Below, piece after piece: positions 19,344-27,234 of a stretch of DNA of 33,572 bases. Location of the stretch: the NCBI GenBank assembly GCA_004369045.1, contig ML213523.1, positions 141,613 through 175,184 on the forward strand. The letters run 5' to 3'. A program made the position numbers and the translations under genes. The notes under the pieces are model-generated. The model had not been told where the DNA came from. It did not search any database and worked only from the letters and a program-made list of their open reading frames with translations. This DNA comes from Heliocybe sulcata. Its lineage: Eukaryota; Basidiomycota; Agaricomycetes; Gloeophyllales; Gloeophyllaceae. Numbering within the stretch: the first letter of the stretch is position 1; the number at the start of each line of letters is the position of its first letter.

Positions 19344-20174
19344 GAGTTGTGGGCCCTAAAAATATACACATTTGACCACAACTGCGGTAAAGTCATATGC
19401 ACCACTTTAGTACTCCATATATGTTTATGGTTGTAGTCGCATTATACTGGATATAGTTTGACCACATTATGGTATGCTTATACATGATTGAGCCAGGATT
19501 ATATAGGATGTATATATTGACTGTATATGGTTAAGGGGACATTATACTGTATGTGTATAGGATTGCTCTGGATTTATACCAGAATTGTAGGGTGCATCAG
19601 GCTATTTATACTGGGTTTATGAGATGTGGCAGGGGGTTTGTACTGGATTTGTATGCTCTGTTTGTCAGTTTATATGGGATTGTATACTGGACTGCTATAT
19701 TTATATGATATTGAGGTGCCTTTGTATAAACTTGCAGGGCAGTTATACTGGATGTGTGCAGTTTTCTGGTGGGTTTATATCAGGTTATACTGGACCTGGT
19801 CTACATTATACCTCTATATACTCACTATATACCTTTTCAGGTCACTTTATATTGGATTTATATAAAATGTTTGGGCACTTCCTATAAATATAGGGGACAT
19901 CTGGTCACATTATATGAGGTTTATATCCAAATTGGGGGGGTCCTGCTGGGTGGAATCTCCCATAAATCAGGGATCTTTATGACCCCATATGGGACCACAG
20001 TTTGACCCAATAACATGGGCAATGTCTCACAGGATAGAATTAGTGCACCCCCCTACCCTTCCAGCTGGTTCTCCCCCTACCTCCAGCCTCCTGGACTGTT
20101 ACCCTCCACCTATTCTGCCACCTAGAAGTCTGATTTCATCTCTATAGTGATGTACCTTAATTTACATGGCTTCC
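19344..20174 (+). mobile_element. TATA element, copy 2 (left arm of the head-to-head pair)
   Basis: It starts GAGTTGTGGGCCCTAAAAAT and ends ...TTAATTTACATGGCTTCC. It contains the TATA-rich core in + orientation, with open but repeat-derived frames around 19624-20005. It is the inverted counterpart of copy 3 at 20345-21267, and more diverged from copy 1 than copy 3 is. Confidence 0.75.
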
Positions 20175-20344
20175 AGCAGCAGCCCCAGCTATCAGAAAGC
20201 ACAAGTGGAGACTTGGGTTGGCTTGGGGGAACACAATGGGAAGCCCACAGCACTTCAGTAAGCATCTGAAACTTGTCTGGAATCCAGCCCAGATGTGTGC
20301 ATACTGGACTGGAAACAGTGTCTGTTGAAGCAGGACCTGCTGTG
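20175..20344. other. Spacer between the two TATA elements, about 170 bp
   Basis: Unique within the window, CpG-poor, no ORF of note. The pairing of the arms extends seven bases past TTTACA (TGGCTTCC), so the spacer edge, and hence the true inner end of the element, is uncertain. Confidence 0.5.
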
Positions 20345-21267
20345 GGAAGCCATGTAAATTAAGGTACATCACTATAGAGATGAAATCAGACTTCCAAGTG
20401 GCAGAATAGGTGGAGGGTAACAGTCCAGGAGGCTGGAGGTGGGGGGAGAACCAGCTGGAAGGGTAGGGGGGTGCACTAATTCTATCCTGGGAGATATTGC
20501 CCATGTGGGTCAAACTGTAGTCCCCTATAGGGTCATAAGGATCCCTGATTTATGGGAGATTCCACCCATCAGGGCCCCCCCAATTTGGATATAAATCTCA
20601 TATAATGTGACCAGATGTCCCCTATATTTATAGGAAGTGCCCAAACATTTTATATAAATCCAATATAAAGTGACCTAAAAAGGTATATAGTGAGTATATA
20701 ATGTAGACCAGGTNNNNNNNNNNNNNNNNNNNNNNNNNNNNNNNNNNNNNNNNNNNNNNNNNNNNNNNNNNNNNNNNNNNNNNNNNNNNNNNNNNNNNNN
20801 NNNNNNNNNNNNNNNNNNNNNNNNNNNNNNNNNNNNNNNNNNNNNNNNNNNNNNNNNNNNNNNNNNNNNNNNNNNNNNNNNNNNNNNNNNNNNNNNNNNN
20901 NNNNNNNNNNNNNNNNNNNNNNNNNNNNNNNNNNNNNNNNNNNNNNNNNNNNNNNNNNNNNNNNNNNNNNNNNNNNNNNNNNNNNNNNNNNNNNNNNNNN
21001 NNNNNNNNNNNNNNNNNNNNNNNNNNNNNNNNNNNNNNNNNNNNNNNNNNNNNNNNNNNNNNNNNNNNNNNNNNNNNNNNNNNNNNNNNNNNNNNNNNNN
21101 NNNNNNNNNNNNNNNNNNNNNNNNNNNNNNNNNNNNNNNNNNNNNNNNNNNNNNNNNNNNNNNNNNNNCATTATATCACATATAATCCGACTGCAACACA
21201 TATCATATAAGGACTACTAAAGTAGTGTATATGACTTCACCACAGTTGTAGTAAATTATATATAAAG
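20345..21267 (-). mobile_element. TATA element, copy 3 (right arm), interrupted by an assembly gap
   Basis: 20350-20713 matches copy 1 (3442-3807) nearly base for base. 21169-21267 matches copy 1 at about 4322-4420, including the subterminal palindrome. The outer terminus GAGTYGTGGGCCC is missing: the copy stops in TTATATATA and is joined through AAGACTAGTGACCACTAGTG to gypsy sequence. Confidence 0.8.
20714..21168. other. Assembly gap, 455 N
   Basis: Any protein call across it is an artefact. By alignment with copy 1 it should hold about 510 bp, namely the 179-bp tandem core of the TATA element, which explains why assembly failed here. Confidence 0.95.
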
Positions 21268-21282
21268 ACTAGTGACCACTAG

Positions 21283-21716
21283 TGGGGGACAAGGTTTGGC
21301 TGGACTCATCTGACATCCGGATGACTCACTCCTCGCAGAAGCTCGGATATAAGTGGTGGGGACCCTATGTCGTGGAGAAGGAGGTTGGTCGCAATGCATA
21401 CCGGTTGAAGCTGCTGCCCTCTATGAAGCGGCTTCACCCTGTGTTCCCAGTCGTCAAGCTTGACCAGGCTTTACCTGACCCGATCTCTGGCCACCTTTGC
21501 CCACCTCCACCTGATCCTGTGGTGGTGGACAACCAGGTCGAGCATGAGGTGGAGAAGATTGTCGATAGCCATTTCCACTATCGCAAGCTTCAATACCTGG
21601 TCAAATGGAAGGGGTATGGACCTGAGGAGAACACCTGGGAGCTGGCGGAGTTCTTGGATCATGCGCCGAAGGAAGTTGCCAAGTTCTACCAGCAACACCC
21701 TTCCGCTCCAAGATGA
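21283..21716 (+). pseudogene. Ty3/gypsy family 2: integrase C-terminus and chromodomain
   Basis: Begins inside the integrase C-terminal module (GDKVWLDSSDIR, then KWWGPYVVEKEVGRNAYRL), nearly identical to element 2. It runs through the Pro-rich linker into a canonical chromodomain (VEKIVDSHFHYRKLQYLVKW, then KGYGPEENTWELAEFLDHAP) and ends with a stop after HPSAPR at 21714-21716. It supplies the C-terminus that element 2 has lost. The N-terminal part is cut by the ACTAGTG junction with the TATA element. Confidence 0.9.
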
Positions 21717-21928
21717 ATCAATGCGGTCGCCTTTGCAGCACTCTCGCGGGCGATGGTTAAATGGCCGATGGATGGTGGAGATGTGGGGACAGACGGTGTG
21801 GTTTAATTTATTCTTTTCTACAGTCATTTTAATACTGTTTCCTTCTATTTCTTTTCAAATGGTCTCTGTATATACTTTTTCTCTCTCTTATTTTCCTTTC
21901 TTTTTTTGCATCGTAGTCGCCGCGACCT
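21717..21928 (+). other. 3' untranslated region of the family-2 element
   Basis: Non-coding, T-rich (long TTTCTT tracts from about 21800). It lies between the pol stop codon and the polypurine tract. Confidence 0.7.
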
Positions 21929-21942
21929 AGAAGGGGGGGTGA
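21929..21942 (+). other. Polypurine tract of the family-2 element
   Basis: AGAAGGGGGGGTGA directly precedes the LTR start TGTAAGGG. It is the expected plus-strand primer site. Confidence 0.85.
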
Positions 21943-22208
21943 TGTAAGGGCTCCCCTTCAGCCACCTTCGCTTTCAGCCACCGTGACATGATGTCACGTG
22001 TCACACAGAGCGGCCATATGTGTTTTGCACTTGTTGAAGGGTCCCTTAACCTGTTCCTCTTTGGAACTCCCTTCAACAACATGCAGGTAAGCCCTTAGAT
22101 ATTATTAGTGGATGTATCTAGTGTTTATGAGTGTATATATTTGCTTTGGAACTCCCTTCAACAATGTGCAGCCTTGCCAGCTCACTGGTTGTTAAGGTAG
22201 CCCTTATA
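21943..22208 (+). repeat. 3' LTR of the family-2 element, 266 bp
   Basis: It begins TGTAAGGGCTCCCC and ends AGCCCTTATA, where the terminal CA has become TA by one transition. Colinear with the LTR at 17131-17396. Internal features correspond to element 2, including the CCTTAACCTGTTCC self-primer motif. The CRE is altered to TGATGTCA. Confidence 0.9.
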
Positions 22209-22223
22209 CTCATGTATAAGTAG

Positions 22224-22230
22224 TATATAA
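22224..22230 (+). promoter_or_regulatory. Possible TATA box TATATAA upstream of the small ORF
   Basis: TATATAA lies about 100 bp upstream of the ATG at 22331. The window is full of unrelated TATA-rich repeats, so this is weak evidence. Confidence 0.25.
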
Positions 22231-22330
22231 GGAGCCTGGTTTGCGAGCCCCTAATCTAATTTAATTCCTTTTCAACCACTCAGCTGATTAACCTCTCAAG
22301 AGAACTAAGAAGGAGGAACCCAAGATTATC

Positions 22331-22513
22331 ATGGATATGTCTGAATTCTCTATTGGCCCCATGCCCACTACAGAGTTTCTCAAGAACTTAGCCCCTGGCC
22401 GAGTAGAGGCTCACTCAGACATAGCAAGGGAATGTTTGCAGTTGCTACAGATCCCATTTCATCCCCACATGGAGGCTCACCACAGTGCATACAAGGGTAA
22501 CAACAACAAGTAG
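22331..22513 (+). CDS. Hypothetical small protein, 60 aa, possibly a gene fragment
   Basis: The ORF starts MDMSEFSIGPMPTTEFLKNL and ends with a stop after KGNNNK. The start context is ATTATCATGG, preceded by a TATA-like motif and a short leader between the 3' LTR and the ATG. No membrane segment, signal peptide or known domain is visible. About 40 bp after its stop a TATA-element fragment begins, so it may be the first exon of a gene that was cut. It could also be part of the KDZ-associated pseudogene that follows. Low confidence that it is expressed. Confidence 0.3.
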   Translation: MDMSEFSIGPMPTTEFLKNLAPGRVEAHSDIARECLQLLQIPFHPHMEAHHSAYKGNNNK

Positions 22514-22552
22514 ATGGGGTACAAGTCCTTTGGAAGTCATAAGCATAAAAAT

Positions 22553-22680
22553 ATAAACCCACCAGCAGATTGCATGCATTCAGTATCCCTGGTCCAGAAG
22601 TTCATATAAATGCACTGCAATATTATACACCCTTTATATAGATGTAAAAGTAAAGTATACAGTCATACAAATTAACAAAA
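22553..22680 (-). repeat. Fragment of the TATA element (core region)
   Basis: ATATAAACCCACCAGCAGAT, CATTCAGTATCCCTGGTCC and ATAAATGCACTGCAATATTA appear in the order and orientation of 3820-3940. No termini are present. It is old, with about 75 percent identity by eye. Confidence 0.65.
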
Positions 22681-22699
22681 GTGGACTTAGTAGAGATCT

Positions 22700-24003
22700 C
22701 ATAGAATCACCAATCACACAGCTGTGAAGAGGCATCAAGATCAGTGATGCTGCACATGCTGCTGCATCTCAATTTGGACCATGGACAGATGCTGCCACGT
22801 GACTGTCAGCCACCTGCCTCGAGTGCAATCGTCATCATCCAGCCTTTGCCCTAGTACAGTATTATACTTATGATATGTTAGTGATGTCATTTACACTTGA
22901 TGCTGTATACAAAGCTCTCCATGCTGTACCTGGCCTCACTAAGCATATGACTAGAGAATATGAAGTTCAAATGGATATTCTAATATCTGACCAGTACTCA
23001 CTCAGTGCAGCAGGTGTATGTCATAATCCAATGTATCCAGTTGTTGGCTGACTCAGTCCTGTGACAACCACCCATGTTGACTGGCACTAGTCTCGCTGTG
23101 GTCTGCAATATTCTGAATTCTGTACCTGGCATTCTTAAAAGTATGACTATGGAACAGGTTATCTGCTTTGTTGGACTGGCATCTCAGCTTAAAGTAGCAC
23201 TTGTTCATACCAGATGGCCCTCTGCTTATGATTCTGAAAATGAAGCTCCTGAGCATCTGCCAGAAAACTACTGCAACTTCGTTTCTGTGGCTAGCTGCAT
23301 TCTATTGGACTGGAGGGCCTTTCAGGATATGATATGAAGCTACAAGGAGAGCTGTCAGTGTACTAGTACAAATGACACCCTCTTTGACCAACACAGAATT
23401 ACCCAGCAACTTGCTCCAAACATGCTTTATCCACCTAGATGTATGTATCAGAATCCATTATGCTGCAATATTCACCTGCTCAGAAACAAGAATGGCAAGC
23501 ATGAGGCTGTTCTGTTCACCCTAGTGGTGGGTACCTGTGCTACTTTCACTTACCATCTCTACTGTCACACTGTCAAACCACTTGTTACCACAACCACTCT
23601 GTCTACTGAGGTATTCAAACATACTACTCAGGTGTTTGACAAGTTATCTAAGTCGGGGAGCACCAGTATGTTGAGCACAAAGTCCTGAATCTCTTTGTCG
23701 GACCCATGCTCTTTTCATGGTCCTCCACAACAAATGGAGCTCAGACATATGATACCTGTCTCATTTACAGATTCAACCACAAGGCTGGCAATTCAGCTTT
23801 TCCCTGCACACAGAGCACATTTGAATGGGTTCCTTATCCTTTCACTTCTGGAGGACTATACATGACTGGATGAGCTTCTCTGTGTCCTGCATACTGGTGA
23901 TCAGAAAGATCAGTATCTGGATGCTTTCTGCAAACATAATATCCAGTTCCACCACTCAGGACTGTCAGAGTCAGCTCATTATTGTGGGAAATGCATGGCT
24001 TTT
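22700..24003 (+). pseudogene. Decayed KDZ-transposase-associated gene, CxC5/CxC6-like part
   Basis: Blocks resemble the cysteine-cluster modules found N-terminal to KDZ transposases in Agaricomycetes. The CxC5-like helical lead reads MTMEQVICFVGLASQLKVAL with HLPENYCNFVSVASCI. The CxC5 cysteine block is YPPRCMYQNPLCCN, then NGKHEAVLFTLVVGT. In another frame the CxC6-like block gives NLFVGPMLFSWSSTTNGAQT, then HTGDQKDQYLDAFCKHN and SAHYCGKCMAF. A candidate 43-nt intron is at 23014-23056. Several stops and frameshifts and CpG loss show long decay. The DDE/KDZ catalytic domain would lie downstream but the copia LTR enters at 24004. The assignment rests on remembered family patterns and should be tested with a profile search. 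Confidence 0.6.
23014..23056 (+). other. Candidate 43-nt intron in the KDZ-associated pseudogene
   Basis: GTGTATG donor, CTGAC branch-like motif about 6 nt before the acceptor, and CAG at 23054-23056. Short even for basidiomycetes, so tentative. Confidence 0.35.
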
Positions 24004-24352
24004 TGTTGGCATGTGTGCCTATGAGGTCTGCAACATTCAAGACTAGCGTGAAACAAAATGCACTCTTGCCCAGGATTGAACCTACAGCCTGCAGGTAGGT
24101 GCTCTTACCACTACACCATTTGACTGTTGCTTACCTGTTTGACTTGGACCTCTTAGCTACTCTTTCTTCCTCATTTTCCTATTTCGTCTATACAGTTCCA
24201 AGCCACTTCCCATGCTCTGCAAAGAGCGAAAATGGCGCTGAGTCAAGCTCTCTTCTTCATCTAACTTAATAGAGCTTGAGTCAGGTATGTCTTTTGCATG
24301 TCATGTAATTATCCAACTTAATAGAGCTTGACTCAGGCTTCCCAGCTTGATA
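24004..24352 (+). repeat. 5' LTR of the Ty1/copia element, 349 bp
   Basis: It runs from TGTTGGCATGTG to CTTGATA; the end is set by the PBS that follows and by comparison with LTRs at 29181-29514 and 30209-30594. Relative to the full-length copy at 30209-30594 it lacks about 29 bp between two AGGCTTCCC repeats. It contains the antisense tRNA-like module at 24072-24118. Confidence 0.85.
24072..24118 (-). promoter_or_regulatory. Antisense Pol III A/B boxes (tRNA-like) in the 5' LTR
   Basis: On the - strand TGGTGTAGTGG (24118-24108) matches the A box TRGYNNARNNG. GGTTCAATCCT (24082-24072) matches the B box GGTTCRANNCC but for its last base. The spacing of 25 nt is short. The same module is in the two other LTR copies. 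Confidence 0.55.
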
Positions 24353-24369
24353 GGTTATGAGCCCAATGC
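24353..24369 (+). other. Primer-binding site for half initiator tRNA-Met
   Basis: GGTTATGAGCCCAATGC follows the LTR directly. Its complement, GCATTGGGCTCATAACC, contains the CAT anticodon and fits the anticodon arm of a fungal initiator tRNA-Met. Copia and Ty5 are known to prime from a cleaved initiator tRNA in this way. Confidence 0.75.
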
Positions 24370-24738
24370 TTTAGGACTCTCAAATCGCACTTTTAGCCTG
24401 TCATCTGCGCTCTAGAGGTACATCCAACCTCATCTGGACCCATCCATCCTCCATCCATCTCCAGTTCGACTTTTCACACCTTCTAGTGGTCTATCCAGAC
24501 TACAGAACGTCGAATTCGGTCTCCTATCGCTGCTCTACGCTTTTTCGCTGCGCGATTTCGCCTAGGAACGCTTCTGGAGGCCCCAGGACCGTTTTCTGAG
24601 CCTCTACTCTCCTGCTTTCGCTCCAACTCGTCTCTCTGAGCTCCTAGCACTCTCTACTGCATTCCACGCTCATCCTACACTCCTATCGCTCCCATCGACG
24701 CCCCATCGCTCTACATCACCCTACGTCGTTCCGTCGTC
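24370..24738 (+). other. Leader of the copia element
   Basis: Pyrimidine-rich, CpG-containing non-coding sequence between the PBS and the gag ATG. No ORF of note. Confidence 0.6.
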
Positions 24739-27234
24739 ATGTCTACCACCAAGCGAACGTTCCCTGACCTCGGGGAGCGCAAGTACGGCGCCTGGGCTGA
24801 CAACATGGAGGCCTTCCTGAAGACTCTCGACTTCTGGGATGTCACCAGCGACCCCAGCGCTGTGCCGTTGCCCGCTGACACGACCAACGTCACCCCGGAG
24901 GAGCGTAAGGCGATTAGGGACTGGGAGAAGCGCAAGGCGCAGGCAGCAGGGCATATATGGTTGGCAATTGAGGACGCGCAGAAGATGCATGTGAAGGAGG
25001 TGAAGGACAAGCCGGACTTGATGTGGCAGCAGTTGCGGGATGTGCACGTCCAACAGAAGCCAGGTGCGCACTTCAATGCCTATGACTCGCTCCTCAGCCT
25101 CCGCAAGGAGGAAGGGGAGACCCTCGTCGCCCTTGCTGCTCGCGGCGACAAGGCGCTGCAGGATATCAAGGCCCTGCGCCCTGCTACCTTCACCATCGAC
25201 CAACTCGACGACAATGTTGCTGCCATGGCTCTCATCCGCGCTCTCCCTTCCGAGTACAACAGCTTCGTCTCCTCCCTGCTCCTCCTCGACTCCCTCGACC
25301 GCACCAAGCTTCAAGCTGCGTTCCAGAACGAGGAGTCCCAGCGCACCACTCGCAACGTCGACACCACGCTCGCTATGCATGCCATCGCCGCCGCTGGCCC
25401 CAGCACCTCTTCAGGCGTACGCTGCACGTTCTGCGACTACGAGGGGCATCTGGAGGCCAACTGCAAGGTCAAGGAGAACACAGCCAAGGCGCAGAAGGCC
25501 AAGACGGCTGAGCGTCGCCAGGATCGCCGTGGAGGCAAGAGGAAGGCTCAGGGCGCGAACGAGGCGTCCGAGGACGTTGGCGAGTCTGCTAACGTCGCCG
25601 AGTATGCTGGCAAAGCAAGTGTCGCTCTCTCTACTGCTGAGCGCTCCTCCTGGCTCTCATCTCCGGCAGCGGCTAACTGGAACACGGATACAGGTGCTAC
25701 TTCACACATGACGCCCCATCGTCACTGGTTCATCTCCTACTCGCCCCACATCGTCCCAGTCCGTCTCGCCAATCATTCGATCATCTACTCTGCTGGGATG
25801 GGGTCTGTGATGTTTGAGCCGGTCATTAGAGGGTCAAAGGCGGCAGCTGTACTTCTACATGATGTTCTTCACATTCCTCAGCTTGGTTCCAATCTACTAT
25901 CTGTTCACTATCTTACCAAGGCCAAGGGCTATCGCTGTGAGATCCAGGGCGCCTCTGCTGCATTCTATCTCGAGGATAAGCTGGTCTTCACTGCATCTGT
26001 CAACGATCACAACACGGGGTACTTGGATGGCTGTACCCTGGTTGGCGCATCGCACAACGCTTCGCTAGCGGATGCTGCACCGCTCGACTTAGCGCTTTGG
26101 CACCGTCATTTATCTCATGTCAACTACAACTACGTCCAGCACATGAAGGACAAGCAGCTCGTCCAAGGCCTCACCATTCGCTCCTCTGCCGCTCCAGACC
26201 CCATCTGCGAACCGTGCATTGCTGGTAAGCAGCACCGTCACGACGTCCCGCAGCACGCCACATGCCCTTCCTCTCCGCTCGACCTCATTGTCTCTGATCT
26301 CAAAGGTCCACTGCCTACCGCCTTGTACAAGGGTTTCTGCTACTGGATTACCTTCATTGATGCTTATACGCGCTACTGGACTGTCGCGTTTCTGCGAGAG
26401 AAGAGCGACGCCTTTGCTGCCTTCAAGGTCTTCAAGGCGCAGGTTGAAAATGAGCTAGGAGCGAGGATCAAGTGCACTATGGATGATAAGGGTGGCGAGT
26501 ATGTGGGACACGAGTGGGACGAGTTCTGCCGCAAGGAGGGGATTGTGTGCAAACACACTGAGACGGACGAGCCGTATCAGAACGGTATTGCGGAGCGCGC
26601 TAACCAGACGATTCAGGCAGCCGTGACTGCGATGCTCTTCGAGGCGAAGCTCCCGGCGTCGTTCTGGTCGGTTGCCGTGCGCTGCTTCGTACACGTCCAG
26701 AACCGTGTTCCTCGCGCAACGCTCTCTGGCACTATTCCCTACTCGCTCTGGAAGAAAGGCAAGAAGCCGGACATGTCCTATCTTTGTGTCTTCGGCTCTC
26801 TGGCCTACGTCCTCATATGCAAGAAGCAGCGCAAAGCGCTTCAACCTCACACACGCAAGTGCATCTTCGTCGTCTATGCTGCTGGTACTCGTGCTTGGGT
26901 GTTCTGGGATCCTGCGGAGTGCAAGTTCTTCATCAGCTCCAACGTGGTCTTCGACGAGCGCTGCTTCCCTGGTAACCACCGGGATATTAGCCCGTTCGGT
27001 GAACCTATTGAGTTGGTGGATGTACCCGATCCGGGGGGAGATGACGAGCTCCCCGTGGATGTACCGGATCAGGGGGGAGACGATGATGGTGAGATGCTCC
27101 GCTACCTCCACCTAGATCTCTCACTCCTTCGCCGGCACCTGCTCAGCCCCATGCACCCCCACAAATCGATCCCACGCCATCGCCACCTCCCACAAGACGC
27201 TCGACACACTCTACACGTCAGCGCGGCTCTTTGA
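24739..27234 (+). CDS. Ty1/copia Gag-protease-integrase, open for 831 codons
   Basis: Starts MSTTKRTFPDLGERKYGAWA. Gag (about residues 1-220) is followed by a CCHC zinc knuckle CTFCDYEGHLEANC, then a copia protease with active site NTDTGATSHM. The GAG-pre-integrase HHCC domain follows (LWHRHLSHVNYNYV ... CEPCIAGKQH). The integrase core has Asp in VSDLKGPLP, Asp in CTMDDKGGEYVG and Glu in PYQNGIAERANQT, all present. Near the end a 12-13-codon motif is duplicated (VDVPDPGGDDE, VDVPDQGGDDD). At about 27091 the true protein shifts -1 into the RT frame; the last roughly 47 codons of this frame are out of register. The CpG-rich, motif-complete sequence indicates a young element. Confidence 0.9.
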   Translation: MSTTKRTFPDLGERKYGAWADNMEAFLKTLDFWDVTSDPSAVPLPADTTNVTPEERKAIRDWEKRKAQAAGHIWLAIEDAQKMHVKEVKDKPDLMWQQLRDVHVQQKPGAHFNAYDSLLSLRKEEGETLVALAARGDKALQDIKALRPATFTIDQLDDNVAAMALIRALPSEYNSFVSSLLLLDSLDRTKLQAAFQNEESQRTTRNVDTTLAMHAIAAAGPSTSSGVRCTFCDYEGHLEANCKVKENTAKAQKAKTAERRQDRRGGKRKAQGANEASEDVGESANVAEYAGKASVALSTAERSSWLSSPAAANWNTDTGATSHMTPHRHWFISYSPHIVPVRLANHSIIYSAGMGSVMFEPVIRGSKAAAVLLHDVLHIPQLGSNLLSVHYLTKAKGYRCEIQGASAAFYLEDKLVFTASVNDHNTGYLDGCTLVGASHNASLADAAPLDLALWHRHLSHVNYNYVQHMKDKQLVQGLTIRSSAAPDPICEPCIAGKQHRHDVPQHATCPSSPLDLIVSDLKGPLPTALYKGFCYWITFIDAYTRYWTVAFLREKSDAFAAFKVFKAQVENELGARIKCTMDDKGGEYVGHEWDEFCRKEGIVCKHTETDEPYQNGIAERANQTIQAAVTAMLFEAKLPASFWSVAVRCFVHVQNRVPRATLSGTIPYSLWKKGKKPDMSYLCVFGSLAYVLICKKQRKALQPHTRKCIFVVYAAGTRAWVFWDPAECKFFISSNVVFDERCFPGNHRDISPFGEPIELVDVPDPGGDDELPVDVPDQGGDDDGEMLRYLHLDLSLLRRHLLSPMHPHKSIPRHRHLPQDARHTLHVSAAL

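Noticed and set aside
3442-20365. TGTAAATTAAG shared by the TATA-element end and the inverted-repeat spacer near 13635 as a common transposon terminus
   Set aside because: Only about 11 bp match, in AT-rich sequence, and the flanking sequence does not align further. Treated as coincidence.
20650-21201. 183-aa frame on the - strand
   Set aside because: It consists almost entirely of the N gap.
27089-27146. 58-nt intron (GTGAGA...CTCAG) explaining the copia frame break
   Set aside because: Removing 58 nt does not bring the RT frame into register with the integrase frame.
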